The notes below the pieces were generated by a model that had not been told where the DNA came from, ran no database searches, and was given only the letters and a program-made list of their open reading frames with translations. A stretch of DNA of 64,000 nucleotides from Clostridia bacterium (GTDB taxonomy: Bacteria; Bacillota; Clostridia; Saccharofermentanales; Saccharofermentanaceae), in NCBI GenBank assembly GCA_016287245.1, contig JAEEWG010000013.1:17691-81690 (forward strand), written 5' to 3'. Positions 48,915 through 58,902 of this stretch are shown here, in pieces; position 1 is the stretch's first letter, and the number at the start of each line of letters is the position of its first letter. The translations under genes and the position numbers were made by a program.

Positions 48915-51266
48915 TTATTTTTCCTCTTCTTCCTTCTTCCTTACCACAACGGTCAGGGATGCGGCAGAAACTGCCAGGAAGAACAAGCCTGCGAGCATCT
49001 TAACTGCAGATCCGGTATCACCTGTCTTCGGTACACGGGAAGCTCCGAGTACTTCGGACTCCTGCGGCGGGATCGGCGTTTCCGTTGGTGTCGGAGTATC
49101 CGTCGGTGTAGGTGTTGCCGTAGGTGTGTTCGTCGGTGTCGGCGTTACTGTCGGCGTCGGCGAAGGTGTAGGTGTTACTGTCGGTGCTGCTGTCGGTGTC
49201 GGCAGCGGTGTCGGTGTCGGCAGCGGCGTAGGTGTCGGCAGAGGTGTCGGTGTCGGCGTATTTGTCGGCGTCGGCAACGGTGCCGGGGTCTCCGTCGGAG
49301 TAGGTGTCTCCGTAGGAGTTACAGTAGGTGTTTCCGTCGGAGTCACTGTAGGCGTCTCTGTCGGAGTTACTGTAGGTGTTTCCGTCGGAGTTACTGTAGG
49401 TGTTTCCGTCGGAGTCACTGTAGGTGTCTCTGTCGGAGTAGGTGTTTCCGTCGGAGTCGGCGTAGGTGTCTCTGTCGGAGTAGGTGTCTCCGTCGGAGTC
49501 GGAGTTGGTGTCGGTGTTTCCGTCGGAGTCGGTGTTGGCGTCTCTGTCGGAGTAGGTGTCGGCGTCGGTGACGGTGACGGTGTTGGTGACGGAACAGGTG
49601 TCGGTGTCGGCAGCGGTGTTGGCGTCGGTAACGGTGTCGGTGTCGGCAGCGGAGTCGGCGTAGGTGTCGGCGTGCTGGTCGGCGTCGGTGTAGGTGTATT
49701 TGTCGGTGTCGGCGTAGGCGTGCTAGTCGGTGTTGGCGTATTCGTCGGCGTAGGTGTCGGTGTCGGTGTAGGTGTGTTCGTAGGTGTCGGCGTCGGAGTA
49801 TTTGTCGGCGTCGGGGTTGGTGTATTCGTCGGCGTCGGAGTCGGCGTGTTCGTCGGAGTAGGCGTTGGCGTCGGAGACGGAGACGGTGTCGGCGACGGAA
49901 CAGGAGTCGGTGTCGGCAGCGGAGTCGGTGTCGGCAGAGGTGTTGGCGTCGGCAACGGTGTAGGTGTTGGTGTCGGCGTAGGCGTCGGAGTCGGCGTGTT
50001 CGTCGGCGTAGGTGTTGGTGTATTCGTAGGTGTCGGCGTCGGTGTATCTGTCGGCGTCGGTGTAGGTGTGTTCGTAGGTGTCGGCGTCGCTGTCGGTGTA
50101 GCCGTAGGAGTCGGCGTGTTTGTCGGAGTCGGCGTCGGAGTAGGTGTATTCGTCGGCGTAGGTGTCGATGTAGGAGTCGGCGTGTTCGTCGGTGTAGGTG
50201 TATTTGTAGGTGTAGGTGTGTTCGTCGGTGTAGGAGTATTAGTCGGCGTCGGGGTCGGTGTCGGTGTCGGCGTCGGGAACTTTACTCTGTTGGATACCGA
50301 GTGGAACTCAGAAGTGGTAAACATAGATGCGCAAATGATCGCACCGTTGGAGTTACCACCAAGCTTCTTGATGTAAGCATTCGGAGCAAGAACTGCACCA
50401 TGGAGTGCGTGATTGTCCGGCATATAGATGCTCTTTGCTTCAGCGAAGTTCCAGACGACTCTTGCGTCACGTGTGTCACCGCCGTCGTTCGGAGTACTTG
50501 CACTATTGAAAGAACCATACATCAGCTGCGGGAAGTAGTTTACGGAATCGCCGCGAACATTGATGATCACATCGATGCCTTCCGGGATATAGAGCTTGTT
50601 TGTTCCTTCCGGAAGATTAAAGATGAGCACGTCAGACTCGGAATTGAAACCCTGCTGAGGCTTGGCTTCAACTTCCAGCCATCCGCCGCCGCCCTTCTTT
50701 GTGACGATTGCGTTGGAACTATTCTGAGCTGTAGTATTTGCGCTGTTTGCACGGGAAACCATTGCAGACTTTCTATCTGCAAAGTTGATCGATACACCCT
50801 CAACAACGTGGTAGGAGTTGTTGGAGAAAGCGTAATTCGTACCGTGGATCTTCGAAGCGGAGGAAACTTCAAGGTTACCACGAAGTGTGTTCAGCACATT
50901 AAAGTTCAGATCACCACCGACTACCAGCTGGGACAGTCCACGCTCACCCGGAGCTGTATTGTCTCCTGCGAAGGAGTAGTCACTCATTGTGGCGTTTCCG
51001 CCAATGGCCATTGCGCCGTTAGAGTGATGACCTTGACCACTACCGACTTCAAAATCGCCAAAGCAGAAAATTGCATAGTTAAAAGGATTTTGCGGATTAA
51101 CACCTGAACCGCTTTCGTAAGATAGATGATTATTCGCTGTACCGAATGGCAAAGCCGCGATTCCCTGTGTTCCCAGGAATGCTAAGACCAATGTGCAAGA
51201 AAGTGTTCTCGCCCATCGGCCGAAACGATGACCTTTCGTCACCTGATGTGTCTTGCTTTCTGTCAT
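48915..51266 (-). CDS. Choice-of-anchor-A surface protein with Thr-Pro stalk and VPKTG sorting signal
   Basis: A 783-residue exported protein. The signal peptide covers about 1-40 (basic start, [17 protein letters not shown] core). The choice-of-anchor-A domain (about 60-320) has [39 protein letters not shown] and [17 protein letters not shown]. Then comes a roughly 400-residue stalk of [12 protein letters not shown] repeats, and finally VPKTGD, a hydrophobic helix and RKKEEEEK. The end is a sortase-type wall signal (VPKTG in place of LPXTG). The domain would be held far from the wall by the stalk, for adhesion or matrix function. The ATG at 51266 has GGAGG six bases before it; the longer frame does not. 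The stalk has intact frame despite its repetitive DNA. Confidence 0.88.
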   Translation of the reverse strand: MTESKTHQVTKGHRFGRWARTLSCTLVLAFLGTQGIAALPFGTANNHLSYESGSGVNPQNPFNYAIFCFGDFEVGSGQGHHSNGAMAIGGNATMSDYSFAGDNTAPGERGLSQLVVGGDLNFNVLNTLRGNLEVSSASKIHGTNYAFSNNSYHVVEGVSINFADRKSAMVSRANSANTTAQNSSNAIVTKKGGGGWLEVEAKPQQGFNSESDVLIFNLPEGTNKLYIPEGIDVIINVRGDSVNYFPQLMYGSFNSASTPNDGGDTRDARVVWNFAEAKSIYMPDNHALHGAVLAPNAYIKKLGGNSNGAIICASMFTTSEFHSVSNRVKFPTPTPTPTPTPTNTPTPTNTPTPTNTPTPTNTPTPTSTPTPTNTPTPTPTPTNTPTPTATPTATPTPTNTPTPTPTDTPTPTPTNTPTPTPTNTPTPTPTPTPTPTPLPTPTPLPTPTPLPTPTPVPSPTPSPSPTPTPTPTNTPTPTPTNTPTPTPTNTPTPTPTNTPTPTPTPTPTNTPTPTSTPTPTPTNTPTPTPTSTPTPTPTPLPTPTPLPTPTPLPTPTPVPSPTPSPSPTPTPTPTETPTPTPTETPTPTPTPTETPTPTETPTPTPTETPTPTETPTVTPTETPTVTPTETPTVTPTETPTVTPTETPTVTPTETPTPTETPAPLPTPTNTPTPTPLPTPTPLPTPTPLPTPTAAPTVTPTPSPTPTVTPTPTNTPTATPTPTDTPTPTETPIPPQESEVLGASRVPKTGDTGSAVKMLAGLFFLAVSAASLTVVVRKKEEEEK
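49070..50276 (-). repeat. Coding tandem repeat (Thr-Pro stalk)
   Basis: About 1.2 kb of imperfect 6-bp (Thr-Pro) units grouped into 12-30-bp higher units ([24 protein letters not shown]). The module [19 protein letters not shown] followed by [10 protein letters not shown] occurs twice, about 300 bp apart, and a third PLPT block occurs near 49185-49260, so the stalk grew by segmental duplication. Read on the plus strand, it gives a long Gly-Val frame that is not a gene. Confidence 0.9.
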
Positions 51267-51305
51267 TTTGACCCTCCGTGGTTTCCCAAATTTGAACATA
51301 ATTCA

Positions 51306-51390
51306 CCTATTTATATAGGTCCACCGTCATCATAATATAATACCGAAGTTATTAGCTCAACTATTTTTGTTTGTGCACATTGTACAAATT
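51306..51390 (-). promoter_or_regulatory. Promoter and dyads upstream of the surface protein
   Basis: On the minus strand TTGAGC (51360-51355) and TATTAT (51337-51332) are 17 bp apart. In the leader ACCTAT/ATAGGT (51306-51321) can form a hairpin. Upstream of the -35, an imperfect dyad TTTGTACAATGTGCACAAA (near 51370-51388) may bind a regulator. Confidence 0.55.
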
Positions 51391-51407
51391 TCACAATTTA
51401 GACACAA

Positions 51408-51441
51408 TTTATAAAAAAGGCCGTAACAAAATTACGACCTT
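51408..51441 (-). terminator. Terminator of the glycogen operon
   Basis: AAGGCCGTAA (51417-51426) and TTACGACCTT (51432-51441) form a 10-bp stem with one wobble. On the minus strand TTTTTTAT follows. It ends the transcript 27 bp past the zinc-ribbon gene. Confidence 0.8.
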
Positions 51442-51467
51442 CTTCATAAATAAATTGTTTTTTACTC

Positions 51468-52568
51468 TCAGTGTGTAAGCTTGAAGAACAGGATGATCGC
51501 CAGAAGACCGAGACCAATCGCAGCAAGTACACGAAGTACAGAAACCGGAGCATGTCCGCCCACTTTTCCGGTCTGTCCGTTGACGACAAACTGGTATACT
51601 TTGTCATTAAACTTGAACGAGGAGATCCATACAGGAACAAGAATATACTTATAAGTAATATTGGTATAGAGTGTGGAGAAATGGAGCGAATCTACGCGGT
51701 CGCATCTCCAGTTTCTACGGATGTACTGATTAATGTTCTGCTGCAGTCTTCTCTTAATGGATTCCTGGGCAATTCCCCAGCCTTCCTTGAGCCCGATGGA
51801 ATAACGTTCAGCGATAAATCCGGCTACCACTTGCGGAGAATATGGAACAAGCTTACTAAAGTCAAACGGCTCACATGCTTTCACTACAGAGTTCTCATTT
51901 CTCTTACTGGCCATTACGGTCTCATCGTCGATAAATTCCTGATATACACCACTTACCGGACGCCATGTGGTCTCAGTAACGTAGGTATCGCCTCTCTTTA
52001 CGCGACGGTCAAAACCGGCTCTGGCTGTAAAGGAAGAAGTCGTCTGAGAATCATATGTCCAGTACGGAAGATATACGCCCTGGAAAGATTCCGGACGGGC
52101 GCTCTTCTTAGCTTTTGAAGGCGTGAAGAGCTTTCCTTTGATCCATGATGTGAAACGCTCGCCAGCCTTTTCTTTCGTGATTGCGAAAGGACAAACTGCA
52201 CCTGGTGCCATGGAATCAGAACTGGCGGCAGGCATAACGCTTGTGGATCCGCAGAACGGGCATACTGCAGCGGTCTCGAGGGCATCGTAGATCGTCTCCG
52301 CGCCGCACTGTTTACAAACTACTGATTTCTTCTGTGCGCCCCACTCAAAGCTTGCTGTCTGAGTCGCGGATTCGAAATCCAGTTCGCAGATCGCATTATC
52401 TGCATCCGCCTTCGGGAGCTCCGTCTTATAACCGCAGAATTCGCAGAGCATTCCGCCGGATTCCGGATCAAAAACTACGGTCGCACCACAGTTCGGACAC
52501 TTTTTATTGGTTACGTCCTCAGTGATCTCATTTTGGATCTGCTGTCCATTCTCATCAAAATCAGCCAT
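51468..52568 (-). CDS. Double zinc-ribbon protein with C-terminal membrane helix
   Basis: A 366-residue protein. Two zinc ribbons are clear: CPNCG...CEFCG (about 24-45) and CKQCG...CPFCG (about 85-105), of the TFIIB/DNA-polymerase-like type. A central domain of about 200 residues follows (ESFQGVYLPYWTYDSQTTSSFTARAG and RRLQQNINQYIRRNW), and one membrane helix near 345-363 ends the chain. This matches a family often listed as TFIIB-type zinc ribbon-containing protein in Clostridia, whose role is unknown. It lies 41 bp after the GH13 gene with GGGAGG before its ATG, so it is likely the last gene of the glycogen operon. Confidence 0.8.
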   Translation of the reverse strand: MADFDENGQQIQNEITEDVTNKKCPNCGATVVFDPESGGMLCEFCGYKTELPKADADNAICELDFESATQTASFEWGAQKKSVVCKQCGAETIYDALETAAVCPFCGSTSVMPAASSDSMAPGAVCPFAITKEKAGERFTSWIKGKLFTPSKAKKSARPESFQGVYLPYWTYDSQTTSSFTARAGFDRRVKRGDTYVTETTWRPVSGVYQEFIDDETVMASKRNENSVVKACEPFDFSKLVPYSPQVVAGFIAERYSIGLKEGWGIAQESIKRRLQQNINQYIRRNWRCDRVDSLHFSTLYTNITYKYILVPVWISSFKFNDKVYQFVVNGQTGKVGGHAPVSVLRVLAAIGLGLLAIILFFKLTH

Positions 52569-52609
52569 AAATACCTCCCATGCTTCCTTATGATCTGTTA
52601 TTTAAATAT

Positions 52610-54742
52610 CTATCGGTCTATGACAAATATGCAGGTTGAAAGCGGTAAAACTTCCACTTTTTTATCTTCCGTGCCGGAAGAGATCTCTATTGAAGTCTCA
52701 CCGTTTCCAGAAAAGATATCAGGAATATGTTCTAATGATGTCACTTTTCCGTTCGCATTTATATCCAGCAACAACCTCATTTTATCACTTCGGTTCGATA
52801 TTAACAAAATCTTTTTCGGACTGCTGCAGAACCGCCCGAAGTGATCTTTTCCGTTTGGATCCAGAGTGCGCTCGAATATGAGGTCATCCCCTTCTGCATG
52901 CACCATGGAGATCTCACCACAGCGCAGAACTCCATATTTCCGCCTTAATCCGCTTACCTTCCGGAAAGATTCGAGAAGCTCTTTCTGCCAGGTGGTCTCT
53001 TTACCCCACGGATATGTCCTCCGGTTAAATGGATCTCTATACCCTTCCATGCCGATCTCATCGCCATAATATGTACACGGGCAGCCCGGATACATCATCT
53101 GGATCGCAAAGGCCATCTTCATCAGTGCCGCGCCTCTCCCCTGCATCTCTTCGGAAATGTGAAGTTCTTTCTGTTCTTCTCTGTTTCCCGGATCAGGAGA
53201 TCCGACAAGCATCGTAATGGCTCTGGGAACGTCATGACTTCCGATCAGGTTCATCATGCAGTAGAACATCTGATCCGGAAGGTTTTCACGGTACTTTTCC
53301 ATTGTCAGGGAATATGTGCGGGCAGAGATCTCGCCACGAAGGAACGAAAGGAGAGCATCCCGAAACGGATATCCCATGACCGTATCGTGCGTTCTGCCGA
53401 AGGCAAAGTCCCTGTAATTGCCATAACTGATCTTCGTGGTGACTTCTTCCCAGACTTCTCCCAGGACCAGACCTTCCCCGCCGGAAGCTTTTCTGACGCA
53501 GGATCTCATCTCACGGAGGAATGAGTCCGGAAGCTCATCGGAGACATCCAGACGGACACCGCTGGCGCCTCCTTTGAGCCAGCTGGCTACGACCCCGTTC
53601 GGTCCCAGGATATAGTCCCGGTAACTGAGGTCATTTTCTTTTGTATTCGGAAGTTCAGGAAAGCCCCACCAGGAATCGTACTGGATCGAGCCGTCTTCGC
53701 CTCTTCTGAATGCATACCAGGAGGAATATTTGCTGTCTTTTCCTTCTGAAAAAGCACTGTACGCACCGGGTTCTTCGTATCTTCCGTACTTGTTGAAATA
53801 GCGGCTGTCTGCGCCCGTATGGCTGAATACGCCATCGACGATATACCGGATGCCGTTTTCCTTCATGACGGAAGAAAATGCCTTATAGCCGGCCTTTCCG
53901 CCCAGGAGCGGATCCACATTCAGATAATCCGCCGTGTCATAGCGATGGTTCGATCTCGCTTCACAGATCGGATTCATATATAAGACATCTATATTTAAAG
54001 ACATAAGATAATCGACCTTCTCGGCGATCCCTTTAAGTGTTCCACCATAAAAGTCACAGGCCAGATATCCTGTTTCCGGCTTGCCTTCGATATCGACATC
54101 TTCGTTCCAGTCCTCGTGAAGGACTCGCTCAGGACGCTCCTTTTCGGATCTTTTCATAAGGTCGAAGGAATAATCCGACCCGCGGAAGAAACGGTCCGGG
54201 AAGATCTGGTACATCACCGAGCCCTTCATCCAGTCAGGCGTTACGAAGTCTTCCTCATAGACCGTGATCTGAAAAGCGTGCGGGTATTTTTCCTCATGTA
54301 CGCCAACCTTCGGTGCGGAAAAAGCAAATTTACCCTTGCCGTTTTCTCCCTCCCAGGAGGCGACATAGTAAAGATACGTTCTTCCCTCTTCATAGTTTCT
54401 GTATAAAAGATCGTGGAATTCCGGGTCAACGATCGCTTCGATGTCTTCGTTTCTGCTTCGTAAACAGAACCAGTAAAAGAGAAGTCCCGACTCGGCGGGC
54501 ATGCGCAGACGGCAGCTCCATCGGTTCGGGACAGTTCCCTGTTTTTGTAATCTCAGTTCGTTATAGGACAGGTCATAAAGACCGTACGTATAACATAGGA
54601 CGACCTCATCCACCGATACGGAAACATCGATACTAAGATCCACATAGCCGCCTGTTTTCTGCGCACCGAACGGTGTGCGGTATTCCGGGAGTCTGGAGCA
54701 ATGAACGACGCAATCCGTATTCTTGGCGATCCGAGACATCAT
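52610..54742 (-). CDS. GH13 alpha-amylase/neopullulanase-like protein
   Basis: A 710-residue protein without a signal peptide. A beta-sandwich N-domain covers about 30-150, then the catalytic barrel from GSVMYQIFPDRFFRG near 174. The four GH13 blocks are present: DGVFSHTG at 303-310, GVRLDVSDEL at 395-404 with nucleophile Asp399, LVLGEVW at 425-431 with acid/base Glu429, and LIGSHDVPR near 490-500. Ending with a beta-sheet C-domain, it looks like the cyclomaltodextrinase/neopullulanase branch that works inside cells on maltodextrins. It overlaps glgA by four bases (ATGA), which suggests glycogen turnover. Confidence 0.9.
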   Translation of the reverse strand: MMSRIAKNTDCVVHCSRLPEYRTPFGAQKTGGYVDLSIDVSVSVDEVVLCYTYGLYDLSYNELRLQKQGTVPNRWSCRLRMPAESGLLFYWFCLRSRNEDIEAIVDPEFHDLLYRNYEEGRTYLYYVASWEGENGKGKFAFSAPKVGVHEEKYPHAFQITVYEEDFVTPDWMKGSVMYQIFPDRFFRGSDYSFDLMKRSEKERPERVLHEDWNEDVDIEGKPETGYLACDFYGGTLKGIAEKVDYLMSLNIDVLYMNPICEARSNHRYDTADYLNVDPLLGGKAGYKAFSSVMKENGIRYIVDGVFSHTGADSRYFNKYGRYEEPGAYSAFSEGKDSKYSSWYAFRRGEDGSIQYDSWWGFPELPNTKENDLSYRDYILGPNGVVASWLKGGASGVRLDVSDELPDSFLREMRSCVRKASGGEGLVLGEVWEEVTTKISYGNYRDFAFGRTHDTVMGYPFRDALLSFLRGEISARTYSLTMEKYRENLPDQMFYCMMNLIGSHDVPRAITMLVGSPDPGNREEQKELHISEEMQGRGAALMKMAFAIQMMYPGCPCTYYGDEIGMEGYRDPFNRRTYPWGKETTWQKELLESFRKVSGLRRKYGVLRCGEISMVHAEGDDLIFERTLDPNGKDHFGRFCSSPKKILLISNRSDKMRLLLDINANGKVTSLEHIPDIFSGNGETSIEISSGTEDKKVEVLPLSTCIFVIDR

Positions 54743-56484
54743 GACTTCTTGTTATCCCCCGTCTCAGAAGAGGTCTTTTTCGGAGCCGGTTTAGAAGACT
54801 TGGCCGCCGGTTTTGATTTAGCGGTCTTCGCCGCAGGCTTTTTCTCAGAAGCGGGCTTAGCTGCTGTTTTCTTTTCAGGATCTGCCTTCTCCGCCTCTTT
54901 CTTTGTTGCCGGCTTCTTCGCCGTCTTCTTGGCTACTTCCTTCTTCGCCGCTTCTTTTTTCTTCGGAGCCGGCATATCGAGGATCTCTTCCGTCAGGTTC
55001 TTCTTCGGCGGTTCTTCCTCTTCATCGATCGAGATACCGGTGATGAAAGAATAAAGTCCGGCATACTCCTTGGCAGATTTTCTCCAGGAATAATCCGCCT
55101 TCATGCCCTCTTCGATCAGCTTGTTCCATACCTCCTTGTTATGGCGGTACAGATCACAGGCATACTTGGTGACGAACAGGAATTCATGTGCATTGATATT
55201 GGCGAACGAGAAGCCGTTTCCTTCTCCGGTGAACTCGTTATACGGAATAACGGTATCACGAAGGCCACCCGTCTCACGAACGATCGGGATCGTACCATAA
55301 GTCATGGCTACGAGCTGGGAAAGTCCGCACGGCTCAAAGAGTGAAGGCATCAGGAAGATATCGGAACCGGCATACAGTGTATGCGCAAGACCGTTATCAA
55401 AGGAGATGCAGGCACACATCTTGCCCGGATTCCTTGCGGCGATATCCGCAAGGGCTCTCTCGTAATATGCATCACCTGTGCCGAGGATCACGATCTGCAT
55501 ACCATCGTAGAGCATCTCCTCTACTACGCGCAGAAGAAGATCCAGACCCTTCTGGTCGACCAGACGGGAGATCATGGTACAAAGCGGAGCGCCGGCATTT
55601 ACTTCCAGGCCAAGCTGTTCCTGAACGGATTTCTTATTGATCGCTTTTCCTTCGACATAATTCTTGATGGAATACTTTGAAGGGATCATGTTATCCTTCG
55701 CCGGATTATACTCATCCGCGTTGATACCGTTTAAGATACCGGATACCTTATAGGCATAGCGCTGAAGCGTATGATTCAGACCCTCACCGTAGTAATCCGT
55801 CATGATCTCATACGCATATGTAGGAGATACTGTCGTTACGGAGTTACTGTAAACGATACCGGCCTTCATGAAGTTGACGGCGCCGTCTTTGATGGACAGT
55901 TCATCCGTAAGATATTCACTCGGAAGATCGAGGAGATCCTGAATGACTTCGATGCCATGGATACCCTGATACTTCAGGTTGTGGATCGTATAGACCGTCT
56001 TGACGTTGGTGTGATAGCCATTCTTCTTATAATGTGCATCGAGCAGAAGCGGCATCATACCGGACTGCCAGTCGTTACAGTGCAGAACGTCCGGTTCGAA
56101 TCCCATAAAGTCGCCCATGAAATCAAGTACGGCTCTCTGGAAGAAGCAGAAACGCTCAATATCGAAAACATACTCCACATAGACCTGATCAAAGTTAAAG
56201 TAGTATTCGTTATCGACGAAGTAGAACTTAACGCCATTTAATGTCAGCGTATAAAGACCGGCATAGAGGGATCTCCAGCCCATCTTGATCATCTTCCAGC
56301 CGATAAAGTCGAGATTATGTATCTGTTTTTCCTTTACGGTCTTATATAGCGGCATGATGACACGGGCATCACAGTGGTGATGCTGCAGTTCGATCGGCAG
56401 TGCACCAACCACATCCGCCAGTCCGCCGACTTTCGCAAACGGATAGACCTCCGAGGAAACAAACAGGACCTTCACTTTGTTCAT
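54739..56484 (-). CDS. glgA: Glycogen synthase with a lysine-rich C-terminal tail
   Basis: A 581-residue GT5 enzyme that extends alpha-1,4-glucan from ADP-glucose. KVGGLADVVGALP at 18-30 (the KxGGL motif) binds ADP-glucose, and SRLVDQKGLDLLL near 306-318 and PSLFEPCGLSQL at 380-391 belong to the second domain. The conserved enzyme ends near 483, the normal length. An acidic joint (487-491) and a tail of about 90 residues follow; of the last 75 residues 26 are lysine, with Ala and Pro, like a histone H1 tail. It shares four bases with glgD and with the GH13 gene. The tail is not part of GT5 enzymes I know. Confidence 0.95.
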   Translation of the reverse strand: MNKVKVLFVSSEVYPFAKVGGLADVVGALPIELQHHHCDARVIMPLYKTVKEKQIHNLDFIGWKMIKMGWRSLYAGLYTLTLNGVKFYFVDNEYYFNFDQVYVEYVFDIERFCFFQRAVLDFMGDFMGFEPDVLHCNDWQSGMMPLLLDAHYKKNGYHTNVKTVYTIHNLKYQGIHGIEVIQDLLDLPSEYLTDELSIKDGAVNFMKAGIVYSNSVTTVSPTYAYEIMTDYYGEGLNHTLQRYAYKVSGILNGINADEYNPAKDNMIPSKYSIKNYVEGKAINKKSVQEQLGLEVNAGAPLCTMISRLVDQKGLDLLLRVVEEMLYDGMQIVILGTGDAYYERALADIAARNPGKMCACISFDNGLAHTLYAGSDIFLMPSLFEPCGLSQLVAMTYGTIPIVRETGGLRDTVIPYNEFTGEGNGFSFANINAHEFLFVTKYACDLYRHNKEVWNKLIEEGMKADYSWRKSAKEYAGLYSFITGISIDEEEEPPKKNLTEEILDMPAPKKKEAAKKEVAKKTAKKPATKKEAEKADPEKKTAAKPASEKKPAAKTAKSKPAAKSSKPAPKKTSSETGDNKKS

Positions 56485-57593
56485 ACGATCGCTCCTTTAC
56501 CGATCACGACCGGATAATCCTTGTGACCTACAAGTTTAATACCCGGGCGGACCACAGAATTCTTATCAAGGATGACATTCTCCAGATAGCAGTTATCGGA
56601 AATATGCACATCCTGCATGATAACACAGTTTTTGATCGTGCAGTTCTTGCTGACAGCAACGCCACGGAAAAGTATCGACTCTGTAACAGTACCGGAGATG
56701 CGGCAGCCGTCAGATACGATCGCATCGGTTACCTTACAGTCGTCAGAATACAGTGTCGGCGCCTCATCCTTGACCTTCGTAAAGATCGGCATGCCGTTCC
56801 AGAACAGCTCGGCACGGATCTGATTATTCAGAAGCATCATGGACGAATTGAAGTAAGACTGTACGTTGTTGATACGGAGCACCAGTCCCTTGTACTCATA
56901 TGCATGTACACGGAGGGTGTCGTATTTCTTTACGAAAGAGTGGATACCTACATGGTTCGTACCACGCGCCATCATCTCCGCGATCAGATCGATCAGGAGC
57001 TCACGGCGCATAACGATGATACCCATGCTGCTCTTGGTAAAAGAACTTTTCTCCGGATTAAAGAGCATATCCTTTACCCAGCCTCTTCTATCCACTTCAA
57101 GGATATAGTTCGGTCCGCCGAACTTCGTGCCGTCACGGTTATACATGACAGAGATATCTGCACCGCTGGCTTTAAAATCTTCAACGAAATCCGTGAATGT
57201 AGTATTCAGGATCACATTACTTGCGGCCATGATCACGTAGGACGCCTTGCTGGATCTTACGAAATCGAGCAGGCCGGCCATCTCCTCATCGCCCTGTACC
57301 GAGGTCGCTTCGGAGTTTACATACGGCGGCAGGATATGAAGTCCGCCAGAATTCTTTCTGTCGAGATCCCAGGAAGAACCGGTTCCAAGATGGTCCATCA
57401 GGGACTTATACTTCGTGTAGGTGTGGATACCGATATTCTTAATACCGGAGTTCACCATATTCGAAAGCATGTAGTCGATGATTCTGTATCTTCCGCCGAA
57501 CGGGATCGCGGACAGAGCTCTCGGCTTGGACAGTTCGCCAAGCGTTATCTTTTTGTTATCACCAAGGATCAAACCCATTGCATCAATAAACAT
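56481..57593 (-). CDS. glgD: GlgD, regulatory subunit of ADP-glucose pyrophosphorylase
   Basis: A 370-residue nucleotidyltransferase homologue. ALSAIPFGGRYRIIDYMLSNMVNSGI near 30-55 resembles GlgC but the start lacks the GGxGxRL loop (MGLILGDNKKITLGEL instead), as in all GlgD. The left-handed beta helix fills the C-terminal third. GlgD proteins pair with GlgC and lack or have weak catalytic function. It is 22 bp after glgC and overlaps glgA by four bases. Confidence 0.95.
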   Translation of the reverse strand: MFIDAMGLILGDNKKITLGELSKPRALSAIPFGGRYRIIDYMLSNMVNSGIKNIGIHTYTKYKSLMDHLGTGSSWDLDRKNSGGLHILPPYVNSEATSVQGDEEMAGLLDFVRSSKASYVIMAASNVILNTTFTDFVEDFKASGADISVMYNRDGTKFGGPNYILEVDRRGWVKDMLFNPEKSSFTKSSMGIIVMRRELLIDLIAEMMARGTNHVGIHSFVKKYDTLRVHAYEYKGLVLRINNVQSYFNSSMMLLNNQIRAELFWNGMPIFTKVKDEAPTLYSDDCKVTDAIVSDGCRISGTVTESILFRGVAVSKNCTIKNCVIMQDVHISDNCYLENVILDKNSVVRPGIKLVGHKDYPVVIGKGAIV

Positions 57594-57615
57594 TTTTCAA
57601 TTCCTCCCTACTTCG

Positions 57616-58878
57616 TCATACCCGAAAGACTTCTGCGATCACATTGTCTTTCGCAGATACATTGACATCTTTGTCCACCTGACAATTGGCAGGGATCACG
57701 GCGTTGTCCTTGATTCGGAGACCGCCCTCGATAACGACGATACCTTCCTGACAGATCTTTTCATTCAGATACGGGCTCTTGCCGGTCACATCAGATCCGG
57801 CCTTGACGTTCTCGCCGATGATCGTGCCGGAAGCAACGATACAGCGGTTCAGATGGGCACCGGCCTTGACCGTAACGCCCGGGAAGAGAACGCAGTCTTT
57901 AACGTACGCGCCCTTCTCCACAGTAACGGAGTTGGAAAGCACGGAGTGCAGTACCGATCCGAAGATCTGGCAACCGTCTGTCAGAGCGGAGCCGCGGACT
58001 TCTGCACTGTCGCCCAGGAACTGGGACGGCTTTACCGGGTTTCTGCTGTAGACTCTCCAGGAACGGTCGATAAGATTGATCTCATGCGGACGGTCCAGGA
58101 TATCCATGTTCGATTCCCACAGGGAAGAGATCGTTCCTACGTCCTTCCAGTAGCCGGAGAAACGATATGCACAGAGCTTCTTGCCCTGATTCAAAAGAAG
58201 CGGCACGATATTCTTGCCGAAGTCGTTATTCGATTTCGGATCATCCTCATCCTCAACCAGTGCCTTTCTCAGCACATCCCAGGTAAAGATGTAAACACCC
58301 ATCGAAGCGAGGTTGCTCTCCGGCTTAGCCGGCTTTTCCACAAACTCCGTGATAACATCGGAGTTTTCTTTTGTATTGAGGATACCGAAGCGCGAAGCCT
58401 CTTCCCACGGAACTTCAAGCACCGCAAGAGTCGCATCCGCTTCATTTTCGATATGCTGACGGAGCATCTCGGCGTAATTCATCTTGTAGATGTGGTCACC
58501 GGAAAGGATCAGCACATATTTCGGTTCGCAATCGTCGATAAAGTCACGGTTCTGGTAGATTGCGTTCGCAGTGCCCTTATACCAGTCGCTCTTTCCGGTC
58601 TTCTGGAAAGGAGGAAGGATAAATGCACCACCGTTGTTTCGGTCAAGATCCCAAGGATGACCGTTACCGATGTAAGTATTCAGCGCCAGCGGCTGATACT
58701 GTGTCAGAACACCAACTGTTTCAATTCCTGAGTTTGCGCAATTGGATAGCGGAAAATCGATGATACGATAACGGCTTCCGAATGGAACGGCCGGCTTAGC
58801 AATACTCTTTGTCAGCACGCCCAGTCTGGAACCCTGTCCTCCTGCCAAAATCATTGCGACTACTTGCGCTTTCGCCAT
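57616..58878 (-). CDS. glgC: Glucose-1-phosphate adenylyltransferase
   Basis: A 420-residue enzyme making ADP-glucose from glucose-1-phosphate and [17 protein letters not shown] near 11-24 is the nucleotide loop, [20 protein letters not shown] near 28-47 the next conserved block, and [11 protein letters not shown] near 132-142 holds the metal Asp. A left-handed beta helix follows from about 300. It is 24 bp after glgB. Together with GlgD it forms the Firmicute-type heteromeric pyrophosphorylase. Confidence 0.97.
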   Translation of the reverse strand: MAKAQVVAMILAGGQGSRLGVLTKSIAKPAVPFGSRYRIIDFPLSNCANSGIETVGVLTQYQPLALNTYIGNGHPWDLDRNNGGAFILPPFQKTGKSDWYKGTANAIYQNRDFIDDCEPKYVLILSGDHIYKMNYAEMLRQHIENEADATLAVLEVPWEEASRFGILNTKENSDVITEFVEKPAKPESNLASMGVYIFTWDVLRKALVEDEDDPKSNNDFGKNIVPLLLNQGKKLCAYRFSGYWKDVGTISSLWESNMDILDRPHEINLIDRSWRVYSRNPVKPSQFLGDSAEVRGSALTDGCQIFGSVLHSVLSNSVTVEKGAYVKDCVLFPGVTVKAGAHLNRCIVASGTIIGENVKAGSDVTGKSPYLNEKICQEGIVVIEGGLRIKDNAVIPANCQVDKDVNVSAKDNVIAEVFRV

Positions 58879-58902
58879 AATGAGAACCTCCGTTTTTAAT
58901 CT

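Noticed and set aside
49070..50276. CRISPR-like or minisatellite array
   Set aside because: Units are 6-30 bp without constant repeats and spacers, and the whole region is an intact coding stalk.
49126..50376. Long plus-strand frame coding a Gly-Val repeat protein (about 416 residues)
   Set aside because: It is the reverse reading of the Thr-Pro stalk: the complement of ACN-CCN codons reads as GGN-GTN. It has no ribosome site and the minus-strand frame has a signal peptide, domain and wall signal.
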